Assembly (NCBI GenBank): GCA_022824805.1
Contig: JAJDZE010000032.1
Location: forward strand, 1 to 56,620
DNA: 56,620 nt
Origin: Acidimicrobiia bacterium
GTDB taxonomy: Bacteria > Actinomycetota > Acidimicrobiia > Acidimicrobiales > Poriferisodalaceae
Reading direction: 5' to 3'
The translations under genes were made by a program, and so were the position numbers. Below the pieces are notes generated by a model, which was not told where the DNA came from, did not search any database, and worked only from the letters and a program-made list of their open reading frames with translations. This document shows positions 17,933 to 26,736 of the stretch, in pieces. Every line of letters begins with the position of its first letter. Within the stretch, counting starts at the first letter, position 1.

Positions 17933-19165
17933 TCAGCCGAGCCCGACCGCTTCGCGGGCTCGGGCCTCGCGCTGCTTGCGCTCGATCTCTTCGCGCTTGG
18001 TCACCGGCGTCTGGTTGGTGATCACCTGATACAGGTCGGTGTCGATGTCGTCGAGGACGACATCGCCGGCCAGCACTGCTGACTTCCAGTCCTGGTGCTC
18101 GGCGTCGCGCTCGTGGAATTCACCCATGACTTCCGCGGCGAACAGCTCGAGGCTGGAGCAGATGTCCTCGTGGGTGTTCTTGCCGGCCTGGTTCAGCAGG
18201 ATGAGCTGATCGACGTGGGCGTCCTCGTACATCTCCAGCTTGCGGCGGATGGTCTCGGGTGAGCCCACGAGGCCGACGTTGTTGCTGGCCTTCTGGCCCT
18301 TCGGCGACTTCTTCCACTCCTGGTACTCATCCCACAGGTTGACCGAGCCCGGCTCGACCGGTCCGTGGGAGTTGTAGAAGACCAGCGAGAACTGGAAGAA
18401 CGTCCAGCCTTCGGCCTTGGCCTGGGCTTCCTCGTCGGTCTCGGCGCACATGAACGGGCTCACCACCGCCACGCCGGGGTTGGTCTGGTAGTCGCAGAGC
18501 AGGTCGAGGTGGTTGAGGTAGTTGTTGTAGTAGGCGTTCACCCAGGCCCGGGCAGCGTCGGCCGAGACGAACGAGAAGCCCAGCGCGCCCATGCCCCGCT
18601 GGGCCGCCATCACGATCGTGTCGAGCTGGCTGCATGCCACCCACAGCGGTGGGTGCGGCTTCTGGTACGGCTTGGGCACCACGTTGCGGGCGGGGAACTT
18701 GAAAATCTCGCCGTCGTAGCTGTGGTTGACCTCTTGGAACATCGGCATGAGGCAGCGCACGGCGTCTTCCCACACGACGCGCTTGTCGCGGAAGCGGCGG
18801 TCGAAGGGGTGCAGTTCGGTGACCGATGAGCCCTCGCCGATGCCCAGCTCGACCCGGCCGCCGCTCACGATGTCGAGCGTGGAGACCCGTTCGGCGACGC
18901 GGGCAGGGTGGTTGGTGGGCAGCTGCACGATGCCGTGCCCAAGCCGGATGTTCTTCGTGCGCTGGCTGGCTGCCGCCAGGAACACCTCGGGTGCCGAGCT
19001 GTGGCTGTACTCCTCGAGGAAGTGGTGCTCGACCTCCCATGCGTAGTCGTAGCCGAGCTGGTCGGCCAGCTCGATCTGGTCGAGTGCCTGCTGGAACAGG
19101 ACGAACTCGGAGTCGTCGTTCCACGGCCTCGGCAACTGCAGTTCGTAGAAGATTCCGAACTTCAT
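17933..19165 (-). CDS. LLM class flavin-dependent oxidoreductase (long form)
   Basis: The 410-residue luciferase-like protein begins MKFGIFYELQLPRPW and has the AWEVEHHFLEEYSHSSAPE segment and the SGGRVELGIGEGSSVTEL cofactor region of the bacterial luciferase superfamily. It is longer than usual (about 340), with a charged C-terminal extension (KREEIERKQREARAREA). Probably a flavin monooxygenase or reductase; substrate unknown. It is convergent with the dehalogenase gene and divergent from the beta-HAD dehydrogenase gene, with about 200 bases of shared promoter region at 19166-19363. Confidence 0.85.
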   Translation of the reverse strand: MKFGIFYELQLPRPWNDDSEFVLFQQALDQIELADQLGYDYAWEVEHHFLEEYSHSSAPEVFLAAASQRTKNIRLGHGIVQLPTNHPARVAERVSTLDIVSGGRVELGIGEGSSVTELHPFDRRFRDKRVVWEDAVRCLMPMFQEVNHSYDGEIFKFPARNVVPKPYQKPHPPLWVACSQLDTIVMAAQRGMGALGFSFVSADAARAWVNAYYNNYLNHLDLLCDYQTNPGVAVVSPFMCAETDEEAQAKAEGWTFFQFSLVFYNSHGPVEPGSVNLWDEYQEWKKSPKGQKASNNVGLVGSPETIRRKLEMYEDAHVDQLILLNQAGKNTHEDICSSLELFAAEVMGEFHERDAEHQDWKSAVLAGDVVLDDIDTDLYQVITNQTPVTKREEIERKQREARAREAVGLG

Positions 19166-19363
19166 GGCGTGTCCCCCTGTGCGCTCGACTGCCGGTCATC
19201 CTAGGTAGCCGGGCTGATCGGTGAGCCTTGCTGGCGCGCACACGGACCCTCGCGGGCGCCGTTGTATCGGACCGTTTGGCGCCGGCCGAGTGCATCGGAG
19301 TTTCGCTGTCTGGCGGCTGCACATACAGGGGTGTCTGGACGGGGATGGGGACGGTGCGAAGAT

Positions 19364-20278
19364 ATGGGGGTGACCAACGTTGGATTCGTGGGGCTGGGCA
19401 CGATGGGCGGGCCGATGTGCGCTCGCTTGGCCGATACCGGACACCCGGTCAGGGCCTTCGACCTGAATCCCGACGCGCTCGATGCTGCGGTGGCGGCGGG
19501 CGCAACTGCGGCTGGCTCCGCTGCGGAAGCGGCTTCCGGGGCCGATGTCTTGCTGACCTCGTTGCCCGCCCCGCTCCATGTCGAGGCGGTGATGTCTGAG
19601 GCCGGGGCCCTCGAGGCACTGTCGGAGGGTTCGGTGTGGGTGGACTTGACTACGAGCCGTCCCGACCTGATCCGGCGTCTGGCGGGCGAGGCGCCCGAAG
19701 GTGTCGCGGTGGTGGACTCACCGGTGACGGGTGCTGTGGATGGTGCCCGCAACGGCACATTGACACTGTTTGCTGGCGGCGAGTCGGCGGCAGTTGAGCA
19801 CGTGCGGCCGCTGCTCGAACGTCTGGGGCGGGTCATCGCATGCGGTGCGTTGGGCACGGGATGCGTGACGAAGCTGGTGACCAATCAGCTGTGGTTCGTC
19901 GGCGCTGCTGCACTGGCCGAAGGGCTGGCCGTCGGCGTACGCAACGGTGTTGAGCTCCGCGACCTCTGGGAGGCCATCAAGGACAGCGTCGCCGACAGCT
20001 TCGTCGCCCGCCATGACGCGCCCAGCATCTTCGCCGGGCACTACGACCCGTCCTTCACGCTGGGATTGTGCGTGAAGGACTTGGGTCTGCTGGCCGAGCT
20101 GGAATCGGCCGTCAGCGCCGACCTGCCGATGACGACCGCAGCGCGGGCTGCGTTCGAGCAGGCAGCCGAGCGCTACGGGATTGACGGACCAGAGCTGAGC
20201 GTGGCCCGCCGCATCGAGGACGACGCCGGCCTGTCGCTGCGGCTCGACGGCGACTGGGTCCCGCACTGGGAAGCGTGA
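19364..20278 (+). CDS. NAD(P)-dependent beta-hydroxyacid dehydrogenase
   Basis: The 304-residue protein belongs to the 3-hydroxyisobutyrate / 6-phosphogluconate dehydrogenase family. The N-terminal dinucleotide fold (VGFVGLGTMGGPM), the substrate-binding signature DSPVTGAVDGARNGTL and the catalytic Lys in GTGCVTKLVTNQL are intact. The Asp in RAFDLNPDAL at the end of the second strand favours NAD over NADP. ATG 19364 is preferred; a GTG six bases later is possible. It precedes the Fe(II)/2OG dioxygenase gene by 88 bases on the same strand. Exact substrate unknown. Confidence 0.88.
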   Translation: MGVTNVGFVGLGTMGGPMCARLADTGHPVRAFDLNPDALDAAVAAGATAAGSAAEAASGADVLLTSLPAPLHVEAVMSEAGALEALSEGSVWVDLTTSRPDLIRRLAGEAPEGVAVVDSPVTGAVDGARNGTLTLFAGGESAAVEHVRPLLERLGRVIACGALGTGCVTKLVTNQLWFVGAAALAEGLAVGVRNGVELRDLWEAIKDSVADSFVARHDAPSIFAGHYDPSFTLGLCVKDLGLLAELESAVSADLPMTTAARAAFEQAAERYGIDGPELSVARRIEDDAGLSLRLDGDWVPHWEA

Positions 20279-20366
20279 GAGGCCATGGACCGGGATAGCG
20301 AACGAGCGCCAAGATGAGAATCCGCAGACAAGCTGAAGGGGCAGACCGAGAGCGAGGCGTCGGGGC

Positions 20367-21302
20367 ATGAGCACCACAGCAGAGACGCCGCCCCCACCTC
20401 TGGGCTCGGCCGAACCGGCCGCGTCAGTCGACTTGAGACGGCTGATCGATGCCGAGCGCTACCCGTTGGATGGGCGCGACCGGCCCGCGCCCGACACCCG
20501 ACGTTCGGCCTACTGGAACGTGGTCGAGCACGCTCGCGGCGGCCTGCGGGCAGACGGCTGCGCAGTGCTGAAGCGATTCGTGACGCCGCGCGGCGTGAGG
20601 CAGCTCAACGACGAGATCACGGCTGCGAAGCCGAGAACGCACTTCTCGTCGCAGGTCATCAATCCGTACTTCCACACCGAGGTCAATCCCGACTTCGGCG
20701 ACGATCATGCGGTGAACACCTTCACCGAGCGTTCGAGCGGTTTCATCCCCGGCGATGCCTGGCCGGCGGTCTGCGCGATGGACACGCTGTTTCGAGCCTC
20801 CGCGGTGTGCCGCCTGCTTGCCGATTGCCTCGAGATCGACGAACTGCATTGCTACGACGATCCGCTGGCGGGTTTGACGGCCAACATCTTGGATCCGGGT
20901 CAGCAATTCCCCTGGCACTTCGACACCAACGACTTCGCTGTGACGGTGCTGGTACAACCCGCCGATGAAGGCGGCCTGTTCGAGTACGCGCCTGCGGTGA
21001 GGTCTGCCGACGACGAGGGCTTCGAGACGGTCGGGAACCTGCTTCGGGGCGGCCGCGACGGCGTTCACACGCTCGATCTGCAGCCGGGCGACGTGCAGAT
21101 CTTCCGGGGGCGCTACTCGCTGCACCGGGTGACCCGGGTGGCTGCGAGCTCGCCGCCCCGCAACGCCGCCATCTTCGCCTACACCCACCAGCCCGGCGTG
21201 ATCGGACGGGTCGCGCGCACCCGCCAGCTATTCGGCCGCGTCCTGGCCGAGCACGAGGAAGCAGAGCGTCGCCGCGTCCGCGACGACGACCTGCTCGATT
21301 AG
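20367..21302 (+). CDS. Fe(II)/2-oxoglutarate dioxygenase-like protein
   Basis: The 311-residue protein has a plausible iron site: H184-F-D186 (FPWHFDTNDF) and H253 (RYSLHRVTRV), with the strand between them ending LQPGDVQIFRGR, typical of double-stranded beta-helix 2OG oxygenases. The group resembles actinobacterial ArpA-like proteins. Substrate is unknown. It follows the beta-HAD dehydrogenase and could act in the same pathway. Its stop is 6 bases before the palindromic operator of the next toxin-antitoxin pair, so the boundary of the accessory island starts here. Confidence 0.75.
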   Translation: MSTTAETPPPPLGSAEPAASVDLRRLIDAERYPLDGRDRPAPDTRRSAYWNVVEHARGGLRADGCAVLKRFVTPRGVRQLNDEITAAKPRTHFSSQVINPYFHTEVNPDFGDDHAVNTFTERSSGFIPGDAWPAVCAMDTLFRASAVCRLLADCLEIDELHCYDDPLAGLTANILDPGQQFPWHFDTNDFAVTVLVQPADEGGLFEYAPAVRSADDEGFETVGNLLRGGRDGVHTLDLQPGDVQIFRGRYSLHRVTRVAASSPPRNAAIFAYTHQPGVIGRVARTRQLFGRVLAEHEEAERRRVRDDDLLD

Positions 21303-21308
21303 CCAGTC

Positions 21309-21327
21309 TTCTACCAATTTGGTAGAA
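21309..21327. promoter_or_regulatory. Palindromic operator of the FitA/VapC-like module
   Basis: TTCTACCAATTTGGTAGAA is an 8+3+8 base inverted repeat ending 8 bases before the antitoxin ATG. Ribbon-helix-helix antitoxins autoregulate through such sites, so it is the likely self-operator. The half-site TCTACCA is also the core of the repeats upstream of the DUF4143 gene at 8356-8431. Confidence 0.7.
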
Positions 21328-21335
21328 TCACGCGC

Positions 21336-21554
21336 ATGGACATCAACATCAAGGACCTCGACGACGAGGTCGGGCAGCGCCTGCGCGAGCAGGCCACAGC
21401 GGCCGGGCAGTCGATGCAGCAGTATTTGCGCGACACGCTCGGCCGTATCGCTTCGCGGCCTTCCCCGGCAGAGTTCGCACCCGGACCCCACACCATGAGC
21501 CGCTCAGAATTCGAGGACATTCGACGCCATCTGCGCAGCATCGATGCTGGGTAG
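21336..21554 (+). CDS. FitA-like ribbon-helix-helix antitoxin
   Basis: The 72-residue protein MDINIKDLDDEVGQRLREQA... matches the N-terminal strand and two helices of FitA/VapB-type ribbon-helix-helix antitoxins, followed by a charged toxin-binding tail (SRSEFEDIRRHLRS). It would dimerise on the palindrome 8 bases upstream and neutralise the PIN protein encoded next. Its stop lies inside the toxin gene (11-base overlap), so the two are translated together. Confidence 0.85.
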   Translation: MDINIKDLDDEVGQRLREQATAAGQSMQQYLRDTLGRIASRPSPAEFAPGPHTMSRSEFEDIRRHLRSIDAG

Positions 21555-21918
21555 CGCGGTCTGCGACGCAGGCGGAATGCTCGCCTCGGCGGGCATGCTC
21601 GAAGGCGAGCTTCCCCACGCCGAAGAACTGCTGGCGCTCGACTGGAGCTCAATCACCGTGGGCCGTTTCCTTGCGGCCCGTCATCACGGGCGCCCGGCAG
21701 CCGCAGAAGTCGAAGTCGGTACGACACTCGCCGTCGTGGATGAGTGGTTTCCGGTGCGGAATCTCGTGACCGAGACCGTCTCGCGCGCCGGTCTGCAAGC
21801 GGTCGACACACTGGATTCCTGGTCGGCCCTTGTTCTGGCGGAACACCTGAAGGTCCCGCTGTTGACTGCCTCAGACGAGGTGGCGAGTGACATCGTCGAC
21901 ATCCACCGCCCATGGTGA
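21544..21918 (+). CDS. PIN-domain (VapC-like) toxin, atypical active site
   Basis: The 124-residue protein sits in the VapC position after a FitA-like antitoxin and keeps PIN landmarks: an N-terminal Asp (D8, VCDAGG), a late Asp in TLDSWSALVLAEHL (D91) and Asp111 in LLTASDEVAS. The second-helix Glu expected near residue 40 is not evident; the local sequence is SSITVGRF. So it may be weakly active or decayed. Intact VapC toxins cut tRNA or rRNA with bound Mg2+. Confidence 0.65.
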   Translation: MLGSAVCDAGGMLASAGMLEGELPHAEELLALDWSSITVGRFLAARHHGRPAAAEVEVGTTLAVVDEWFPVRNLVTETVSRAGLQAVDTLDSWSALVLAEHLKVPLLTASDEVASDIVDIHRPW

Positions 21919-22012
21919 TCGGGCATGCTGAGCACCCACGAGTGCCACTGCGGCTGCATCGGCGCCGGGAAATCACTGTGACGGCCGAACGTTCGAGGCG
22001 TACGGTGCTCGC

Positions 22013-22714
22013 GTGAGCACAGCAACCGAGCCAACACAGAACAGTTCGCAGGCACCGTCGGACCGTACGCGATTGAGGCGGATGGCCGAGCGGGGCCGCT
22101 ACGGCGGCGACGAGGTGCGGAAGATCCTGGACGCCGGGCTCATCGCCCACGTCGGTGTGGACACGCCCGACGGGCCGCTGGTGCTGCCGATGGCCTACGG
22201 CCGCGACGACGAGACCCTCTACCTGCACGGGGCACTGGCCAACCACCTGCTGAACTCCGGCGAGGGGGCGGAGATCTGCGTGACGGTCACGCACCTCGAC
22301 GGTCTGGTGATGGCCCGCACGCCGTTCCACAACTCCATGAACTTCCGCTGCGTCGTGGTGCGCGGGCTCGCTCGCCGGGTCACCGACGCCGCTGCCAAGG
22401 AACGGGCGCTCAAGCTGGTGACCGACCACATCGTGGCCAACTGGGACACCTCCCGGCCGCCGAGTGCCGAGGATCTGCGGGCAACGCTGGTGCTGGAGCT
22501 GCCGCTGGCCGAGGCGTCGGCCAAGGTCCGCGCGGGCGACCCCGTCGACGACGCCGACGACATGGCTGGCAACTGGTGGGCGGGCGTCGTGCCGCTCACC
22601 ACACGCTTCGAACTGCCCACACCCGCTGCCGACCTCACCGAGGGCATCCCCACGCCGACGGCCGTCGCGAACCTCGCCCACCGCACGCCCGACACCAGGC
22701 AGTCGACGAACTGA
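22013..22714 (+). CDS. Pyridoxamine 5'-phosphate oxidase-like flavin-binding protein
   Basis: The 233-residue protein is of the PNPOx-like split-barrel group (flavin nucleotide-binding). Characteristic parts are the first strand GLIAHVGVDTPDGPLVLPMAYG, TLYLHGALANHLL, and the C-terminal NWWAGVVPL segment. Such proteins bind FMN, F420 or haem; many actinobacterial members reduce or degrade small molecules. The start is GTG 22013. It ends convergent with a GFA-family gene. Confidence 0.82.
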   Translation: MSTATEPTQNSSQAPSDRTRLRRMAERGRYGGDEVRKILDAGLIAHVGVDTPDGPLVLPMAYGRDDETLYLHGALANHLLNSGEGAEICVTVTHLDGLVMARTPFHNSMNFRCVVVRGLARRVTDAAAKERALKLVTDHIVANWDTSRPPSAEDLRATLVLELPLAEASAKVRAGDPVDDADDMAGNWWAGVVPLTTRFELPTPAADLTEGIPTPTAVANLAHRTPDTRQSTN

Positions 22715-22837
22715 CTCAGGCTGATGACTCTCGGAACGCTCTAGCCCGTAGCGGGCCCGAGTCGATCAGCGCAACGCCAAGCGAGATCGTCGAGACCACG
22801 CGCAGCCCCTGAGAGCGGCCGAAGCGAGTTCGTGGTG

Positions 22838-23275
22838 CTATTCGCCGCCCCTGGTGGGGACCGACGGATCGAGCGTGTGGTAGTCGGCGGCATCGTCCAC
22901 GAAGATCGCCAACTCGGTGTACACACCCGAGGGCAAGTCGAGCGTGCCAGCGCAGATGGCGATGCTGTCCATCTGCTCAGCCGAGCCTTCGATCACCTTC
23001 CAGAAGAGCGACCCACCGCACTCCCGGCAGAAGCCGTAGGCCACGTTCGGGTCATCGGCCGGGTGGTGCCAAGCCAAGGTGGCGTCCGACACGAACCGCA
23101 GATCGGAGCGGTTGCATCCGGAGGCCGCCATGAAGTGGCCCGTCCAGCGCCGACAACGCCAGCAGTGACAATTCCACACCTGCCGGATCGGTCCGTACAC
23201 CTCGTAGCGCACGGCGCCGCACAAGCAGTGGCCCGAGGCCGTCGGCCCCGGCGCAGTCCCGTCCGATTCACTCAT
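22838..23275 (-). CDS. GFA family (CENP-V / glutathione-dependent formaldehyde-activating-like) zinc protein
   Basis: The 145-residue protein carries the family zinc-ligand pattern: GHCLCGAVRYEV, NCHCWRCRRWTG and YGFCRECGGSLFW. The name comes from Gfa, proposed to condense formaldehyde and glutathione; actinobacteria usually lack glutathione, so another thiol or a different role is likely. The size is normal for a single GFA domain. Convergent with the PNPOx-like gene. Confidence 0.88.
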   Translation of the reverse strand: MSESDGTAPGPTASGHCLCGAVRYEVYGPIRQVWNCHCWRCRRWTGHFMAASGCNRSDLRFVSDATLAWHHPADDPNVAYGFCRECGGSLFWKVIEGSAEQMDSIAICAGTLDLPSGVYTELAIFVDDAADYHTLDPSVPTRGGE

Positions 23276-23411
23276 CGCGGCACCTCCGAGATCTCACCGT
23301 GCCGGCGACGACGCCCGATTCTCCCACGGCGTGCGTCACGGCCGTGGACAACCTCGGCCAATTGGCGGCACCATATATGTTTCTTCACGCTTGCCATATG
23401 CGATTTGGCGG

Positions 23412-23711
23412 GTGAAGACGATCTCGATCACCATCGACGAGCATCTCGATGACGCTGCGAGGCTCGAAGCCAAGCGGCACGGCATCTCGAAGTCGGAATT
23501 GATTCGCCGAGATCTCCTTCACGCTTCGCTGATGGTGTCGTCTCAGCAGGAGCGCGCGAGCGGCTTCATTTCTCCGAGTTCGCTTTGGAGACGGCGCTTC
23601 GGCTTGTGGGCCGTTCTGACGTGGTGCAGCAGCGGGTCGAACAGAGCCGGTTCGTCGGCCTCGGCGGCCAAGCGCCGGATACGAGCCAGCAGATCGACAG
23701 CGTGCCGGTAG
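23412..23711 (+). pseudogene. Truncated CopG/RHH antitoxin remnant
   Basis: From GTG 23412 the first 36 residues (KTISITIDEHLDDAARLEA... ISKSELIRRDLL) are a clear ribbon-helix-helix antitoxin domain. After about residue 50 the frame runs into sequence antisense to the SWIM-protein gene and loses antitoxin character. No toxin gene follows. It is best read as an antitoxin truncated by rearrangement at the end of the SWIM gene. The short N-terminal domain might still bind DNA. Confidence 0.6.
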
Positions 23712-25387
23712 TCGTTGGGTCGCTTGCGGCCGATGATCGCCAGCGCCTCCGATTCGTAGATCGCGATCGAGTCACGGGGCGCGGTCTGCTCGCGTGCCTG
23801 CGCGAGTTTCATCCACATCTCCTTGCTGGTGCCTTGCTCGAGGGCCACCTGCCATGCCTCGTCGCAGCGGCCTTCGTAGAGCAGGATCTCAGCGAGCACG
23901 ACCGCAGCGGAGGGCGCCTCGTCGATGTTCGAGGCAATGACATCGCCCGGCACCGACGACACCGCCGATGAACCGGGTCCCAGGCGACTGCGCAGATGCG
24001 TCAGGCAACGCTCGAGCCAGTCTGGTGCATCTGGCCGTCGGTCTTGGGCCAGCAGCGTCCGGCATGCCTGCTGCGACGGGCTGGCGGTGAAGGCGTTCCA
24101 GTACAGGTCGATCGCAGATCCGTCTTCGCCGCGCTCGCGCAGCTTGCGCGCGAGGAAGTCGCGCAGATCGTCGGCGTGCCACGAGCCGTGGCCATACCCC
24201 GAGAGTCCGGTGCGCGCCCATTCGACGGCCTCGTCGTGGCGACCCGCAGCCTCGTACGCCCGCGCGATCTCCAGCGTCTCATCTGGCCGAATGCGCTCGC
24301 TCCGGTGCGCTTCTACCAGCGCGTCGGGATCTCCTATGGCAAGCGCCCACCCGATCATCGCCTGTCGCAGCCGGAATTCCGACTGATGCAGCCGGTAATC
24401 CCGCTGCCATGCGTCGCCGTTCGGGGCCGGGTCGATCTTCAGCCACTGCGGCTCGACAATCTCGCGAAATGCAGCGAGCCCCTCCGGCCCGAGCACATGC
24501 GCATATTTCCCAGCCGATCGGATGAAGTGGTCCAGCCCGCAGCTCAGCTCCAGCTTCGCCAAGCGCTGTGCGAGCGCGGCCGGGTCGGGGCTGCCTTCCT
24601 CGCACGCCTGCAAATGCAGGTGTGCAAGCCGCTCGGCCACTGACGTCACCCAGCCGTAGGAGTCGTCGATCTCGCCCATGGCGACATCGGCCCGTATGTA
24701 CGCATGGGAAGCCAAGTCCGCCACCGACTCGTGATGACCTGCGGCAGCCAAGTCGTCGAGCGCGTCGATCACCTCGTTGACGCTGTCGGCCCAGTCGGCT
24801 GGGTCCCGGTGGTGCGCGTAGCCCCATCGGTCGAGTCCACCGGTGGCGAACGCGCTGTCGATTCGCTCACGCCACTGGGCCATGTCGGGGCCCAGGCCCC
24901 GTTCGGACCTGGCTTCGAGCAGCAGTTGCTCGCGCAGGCGCCAGTCACCGGCCGACTGGCTCAGCACGATGTCGGCGAGCCGTTCGGGATCGAGCCGGCG
25001 CACGAAGCCTTCGAACAGTTCGCTGTCATCGTCGGCGCTGTGAGTGCCGCGCAGGTCCCGGTCGCGCTTCGGCGCGTCGACGTCGTCGGGCTGGACGTCG
25101 GCGTACAACAGCGTCAGCGCGACTGCGGTGCAGTGCTTGCAGAACGAGCCGTTCTCCGCTGCGGGGCATGAGCAGGACCACAGCAGTTCGTCGCCTTCGA
25201 ACCACAACTCGACTGCGTAGGGCATGGTGCCGCGCACGACAGCTCGGAGACGCCCGTCTTCCTCGACGACCGACTGCACCCGGCCGTCTTCCCAGTACCC
25301 CACGCCTCGTTCATAGACCTCCGGGCCGGCAAGATCTCCGATCATGCGCGGGTCGAGCGTTCCGGCCAGTTCCTCAGCGATGCTCAT
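23543..25387 (-). CDS. SWIM zinc-finger protein with helical repeat region
   Basis: The 614-residue protein has a SWIM finger (CxCxnCxH) at residues 71-86: WSCSCPAAENGSFCKHC. The N-terminus MSIAEELAGTLDPRMIGDLAGPEVYERG is typical of bacterial SWIM proteins, and the rest is an alpha-helical, repeat-like region (about 150-600). SWIM fingers bind DNA or protein partners and occur in recombination and Swi2/Snf2-associated proteins; the exact role is unknown. Upstream on the same strand, 122 bases away, is a PP2C phosphatase, so the two might be co-expressed. Confidence 0.85.
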   Translation of the reverse strand: MSIAEELAGTLDPRMIGDLAGPEVYERGVGYWEDGRVQSVVEEDGRLRAVVRGTMPYAVELWFEGDELLWSCSCPAAENGSFCKHCTAVALTLLYADVQPDDVDAPKRDRDLRGTHSADDDSELFEGFVRRLDPERLADIVLSQSAGDWRLREQLLLEARSERGLGPDMAQWRERIDSAFATGGLDRWGYAHHRDPADWADSVNEVIDALDDLAAAGHHESVADLASHAYIRADVAMGEIDDSYGWVTSVAERLAHLHLQACEEGSPDPAALAQRLAKLELSCGLDHFIRSAGKYAHVLGPEGLAAFREIVEPQWLKIDPAPNGDAWQRDYRLHQSEFRLRQAMIGWALAIGDPDALVEAHRSERIRPDETLEIARAYEAAGRHDEAVEWARTGLSGYGHGSWHADDLRDFLARKLRERGEDGSAIDLYWNAFTASPSQQACRTLLAQDRRPDAPDWLERCLTHLRSRLGPGSSAVSSVPGDVIASNIDEAPSAAVVLAEILLYEGRCDEAWQVALEQGTSKEMWMKLAQAREQTAPRDSIAIYESEALAIIGRKRPNDYRHAVDLLARIRRLAAEADEPALFDPLLHHVRTAHKPKRRLQSELGEMKPLARSC

Positions 25388-25509
25388 AACGCGCGCTCTC
25401 CGCTCGGTGCCGAACGAGCCGACGGCGTGCCGGCGTCGTGGCCGGCGTCTCGCACCCGAACGCCTTTCTCAACGATCGTCTCGGGCTGTCGGCACTTCCC
25501 GAGTTGTTC

Positions 25510-26280
25510 TCACGGCTCGGTGCCGACGGTCGTGCCGAATCGGGCGACGGCTATCGCCGCGTTGTCGCTGAGCCCGATGGTGACAGCCTCGGCCATCAGC
25601 TTCTGAGCGGTGAGGTCGGCCGTGGCACGATCGCTGTCCTCGAGCGTCTCGCCGAGCTGGGCCGCCGGCTCGTAGGCGGCATACGGCGACACGAAGGGCT
25701 CATACAGGCCGTCGGTGGCGGCGACGATCAACGCTCCCGCAGCGGCGGCCATGTGCATCGTTCCGGCGATCTGGCTGTCGGTGAACCATCCGATGTCGTC
25801 GTCGCCGAGCTCTGGGTGCCACCCCAGCGTGCTGTTCACCGCATGTCCCGACCAACCGCCATGCGGACTGCTCGACCAGGCGAGGCTCTCGTCGTCGGAC
25901 GCCCGCGCGGGCAGCACGAAGATCGCACTGTCCCCCACCCATGCGCCGCACAGCCCGCCCGCCGGCGTCCACGCCACCACGCACATCGTGGTCATCGGCA
26001 GATCCCACTCCATCAGGCGCTCGCGCTCATCGGCCAGCACCAGAGCACAGACCGCACGGTTGGCTTCCCGCACGGCGGCTTCGGCCTCGGCGCGACCGGC
26101 GATGCGCTGCGGCAGCGCCGTGATCGCCGCCTCGGCCGCTTCATCGCCACGCGGATGCCCGCCGAGCCCGTCGCACACCGCAATCAGCCACGACCCGTCG
26201 TCATCGAGCCGCGCCGCAACCCGATCCTGCTGCTCAGCTCGCGGCCCGATCTCAAGCCGCGTCGCCACCGTGGCCTGCAC
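25510..26280 (-). CDS. PP2C-family Ser/Thr protein phosphatase, copy A
   Basis: The 256-residue protein contains the PPM/PP2C metal-site motifs: EQQDR (motif 1), VCDGLGGHPRGDEAAE (motif 2), WVGDSAIFV (GD motif), ATDGLYE and SDNAAIAVA. It consists of only the phosphatase domain, so it is cytoplasmic. Start is GTG 26280. A diverged copy lies at 35872-36648, each with a related ribbon-helix-helix antitoxin gene on the opposite strand upstream. Such stand-alone PP2C genes also occur in defence islands, where they may counter kinases. No partner kinase is visible here. Confidence 0.87.
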   Translation of the reverse strand: MQATVATRLEIGPRAEQQDRVAARLDDDGSWLIAVCDGLGGHPRGDEAAEAAITALPQRIAGRAEAEAAVREANRAVCALVLADERERLMEWDLPMTTMCVVAWTPAGGLCGAWVGDSAIFVLPARASDDESLAWSSSPHGGWSGHAVNSTLGWHPELGDDDIGWFTDSQIAGTMHMAAAAGALIVAATDGLYEPFVSPYAAYEPAAQLGETLEDSDRATADLTAQKLMAEAVTIGLSDNAAIAVARFGTTVGTEP

Positions 26281-26444
26281 AGCCAGCAGCGTAACGACAG
26301 CATCAGCCCGCCCGTACGCCGTTCGCCCCGGCCAGCCGAAGACCGCTCATCACAGGCCCGGCGTCGGCTGCACGCAAGCCCGATACCCGTGCTTCCACGT
26401 GACACCGCAAGCCGACGTCGCTCTGTGGTGAGTCTGGAGCGGTG

Positions 26445-26450
26445 TATGAT
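26445..26450 (+). promoter_or_regulatory. -10 box of a probably leaderless antitoxin promoter
   Basis: TATGAT lies 7 bases before ATG 26458, the distance expected between a -10 box and +1, so transcription should start at or next to the start codon. The same layout (CATGAT, GTGGTGC, ATG) is kept at the second copy near 36890. No convincing -35 element is seen. Confidence 0.55.
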
Positions 26451-26457
26451 GTGGTGT

Positions 26458-26712
26458 ATGCAGCGAACCAACGTCTATCTGACCGAGGCGCAGTCGAAAT
26501 TCCTCGAAGTCCGCGCTGCCGCGGCGGGGACAACACGCAGCGCGGTTCTTCGAGACCTCATCGACACTGCCGCGGCGCAGCCGGTCACCGTCGATGCCGA
26601 GATCCAGCGCGCCCTCGCCGAGTTCGCCGACAACTACGGCGAGGTCTCCAAGCGGCTCTTCGAGAACGACCCTGAACTCAGCATCGACCCCGTCGAGGCC
26701 GGTTCCCGCTGA
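26458..26712 (+). CDS. Ribbon-helix-helix antitoxin, copy A
   Basis: The 84-residue protein MQRTNVYLTEAQSKFLEVRA... has a ribbon-helix-helix N-terminus (MQRTNVYL strand, then two helices ending VLRDLIDTA) and an acidic C-terminal tail (VSKRLFENDPELSIDP) of the type that wraps a toxin. ATG 26458 is chosen over ATGs at 26446 and 26449 because MQRTNVYL is the usual family start and a -10 box sits 7 bases upstream. The next gene, 25 bases downstream, is the likely toxin. A frameshifted homologue is at 36903. Confidence 0.78.
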   Translation: MQRTNVYLTEAQSKFLEVRAAAAGTTRSAVLRDLIDTAAAQPVTVDAEIQRALAEFADNYGEVSKRLFENDPELSIDPVEAGSR

Positions 26713-26736
26713 ACTGGGCGTCCCGGGTCGCCTGTT

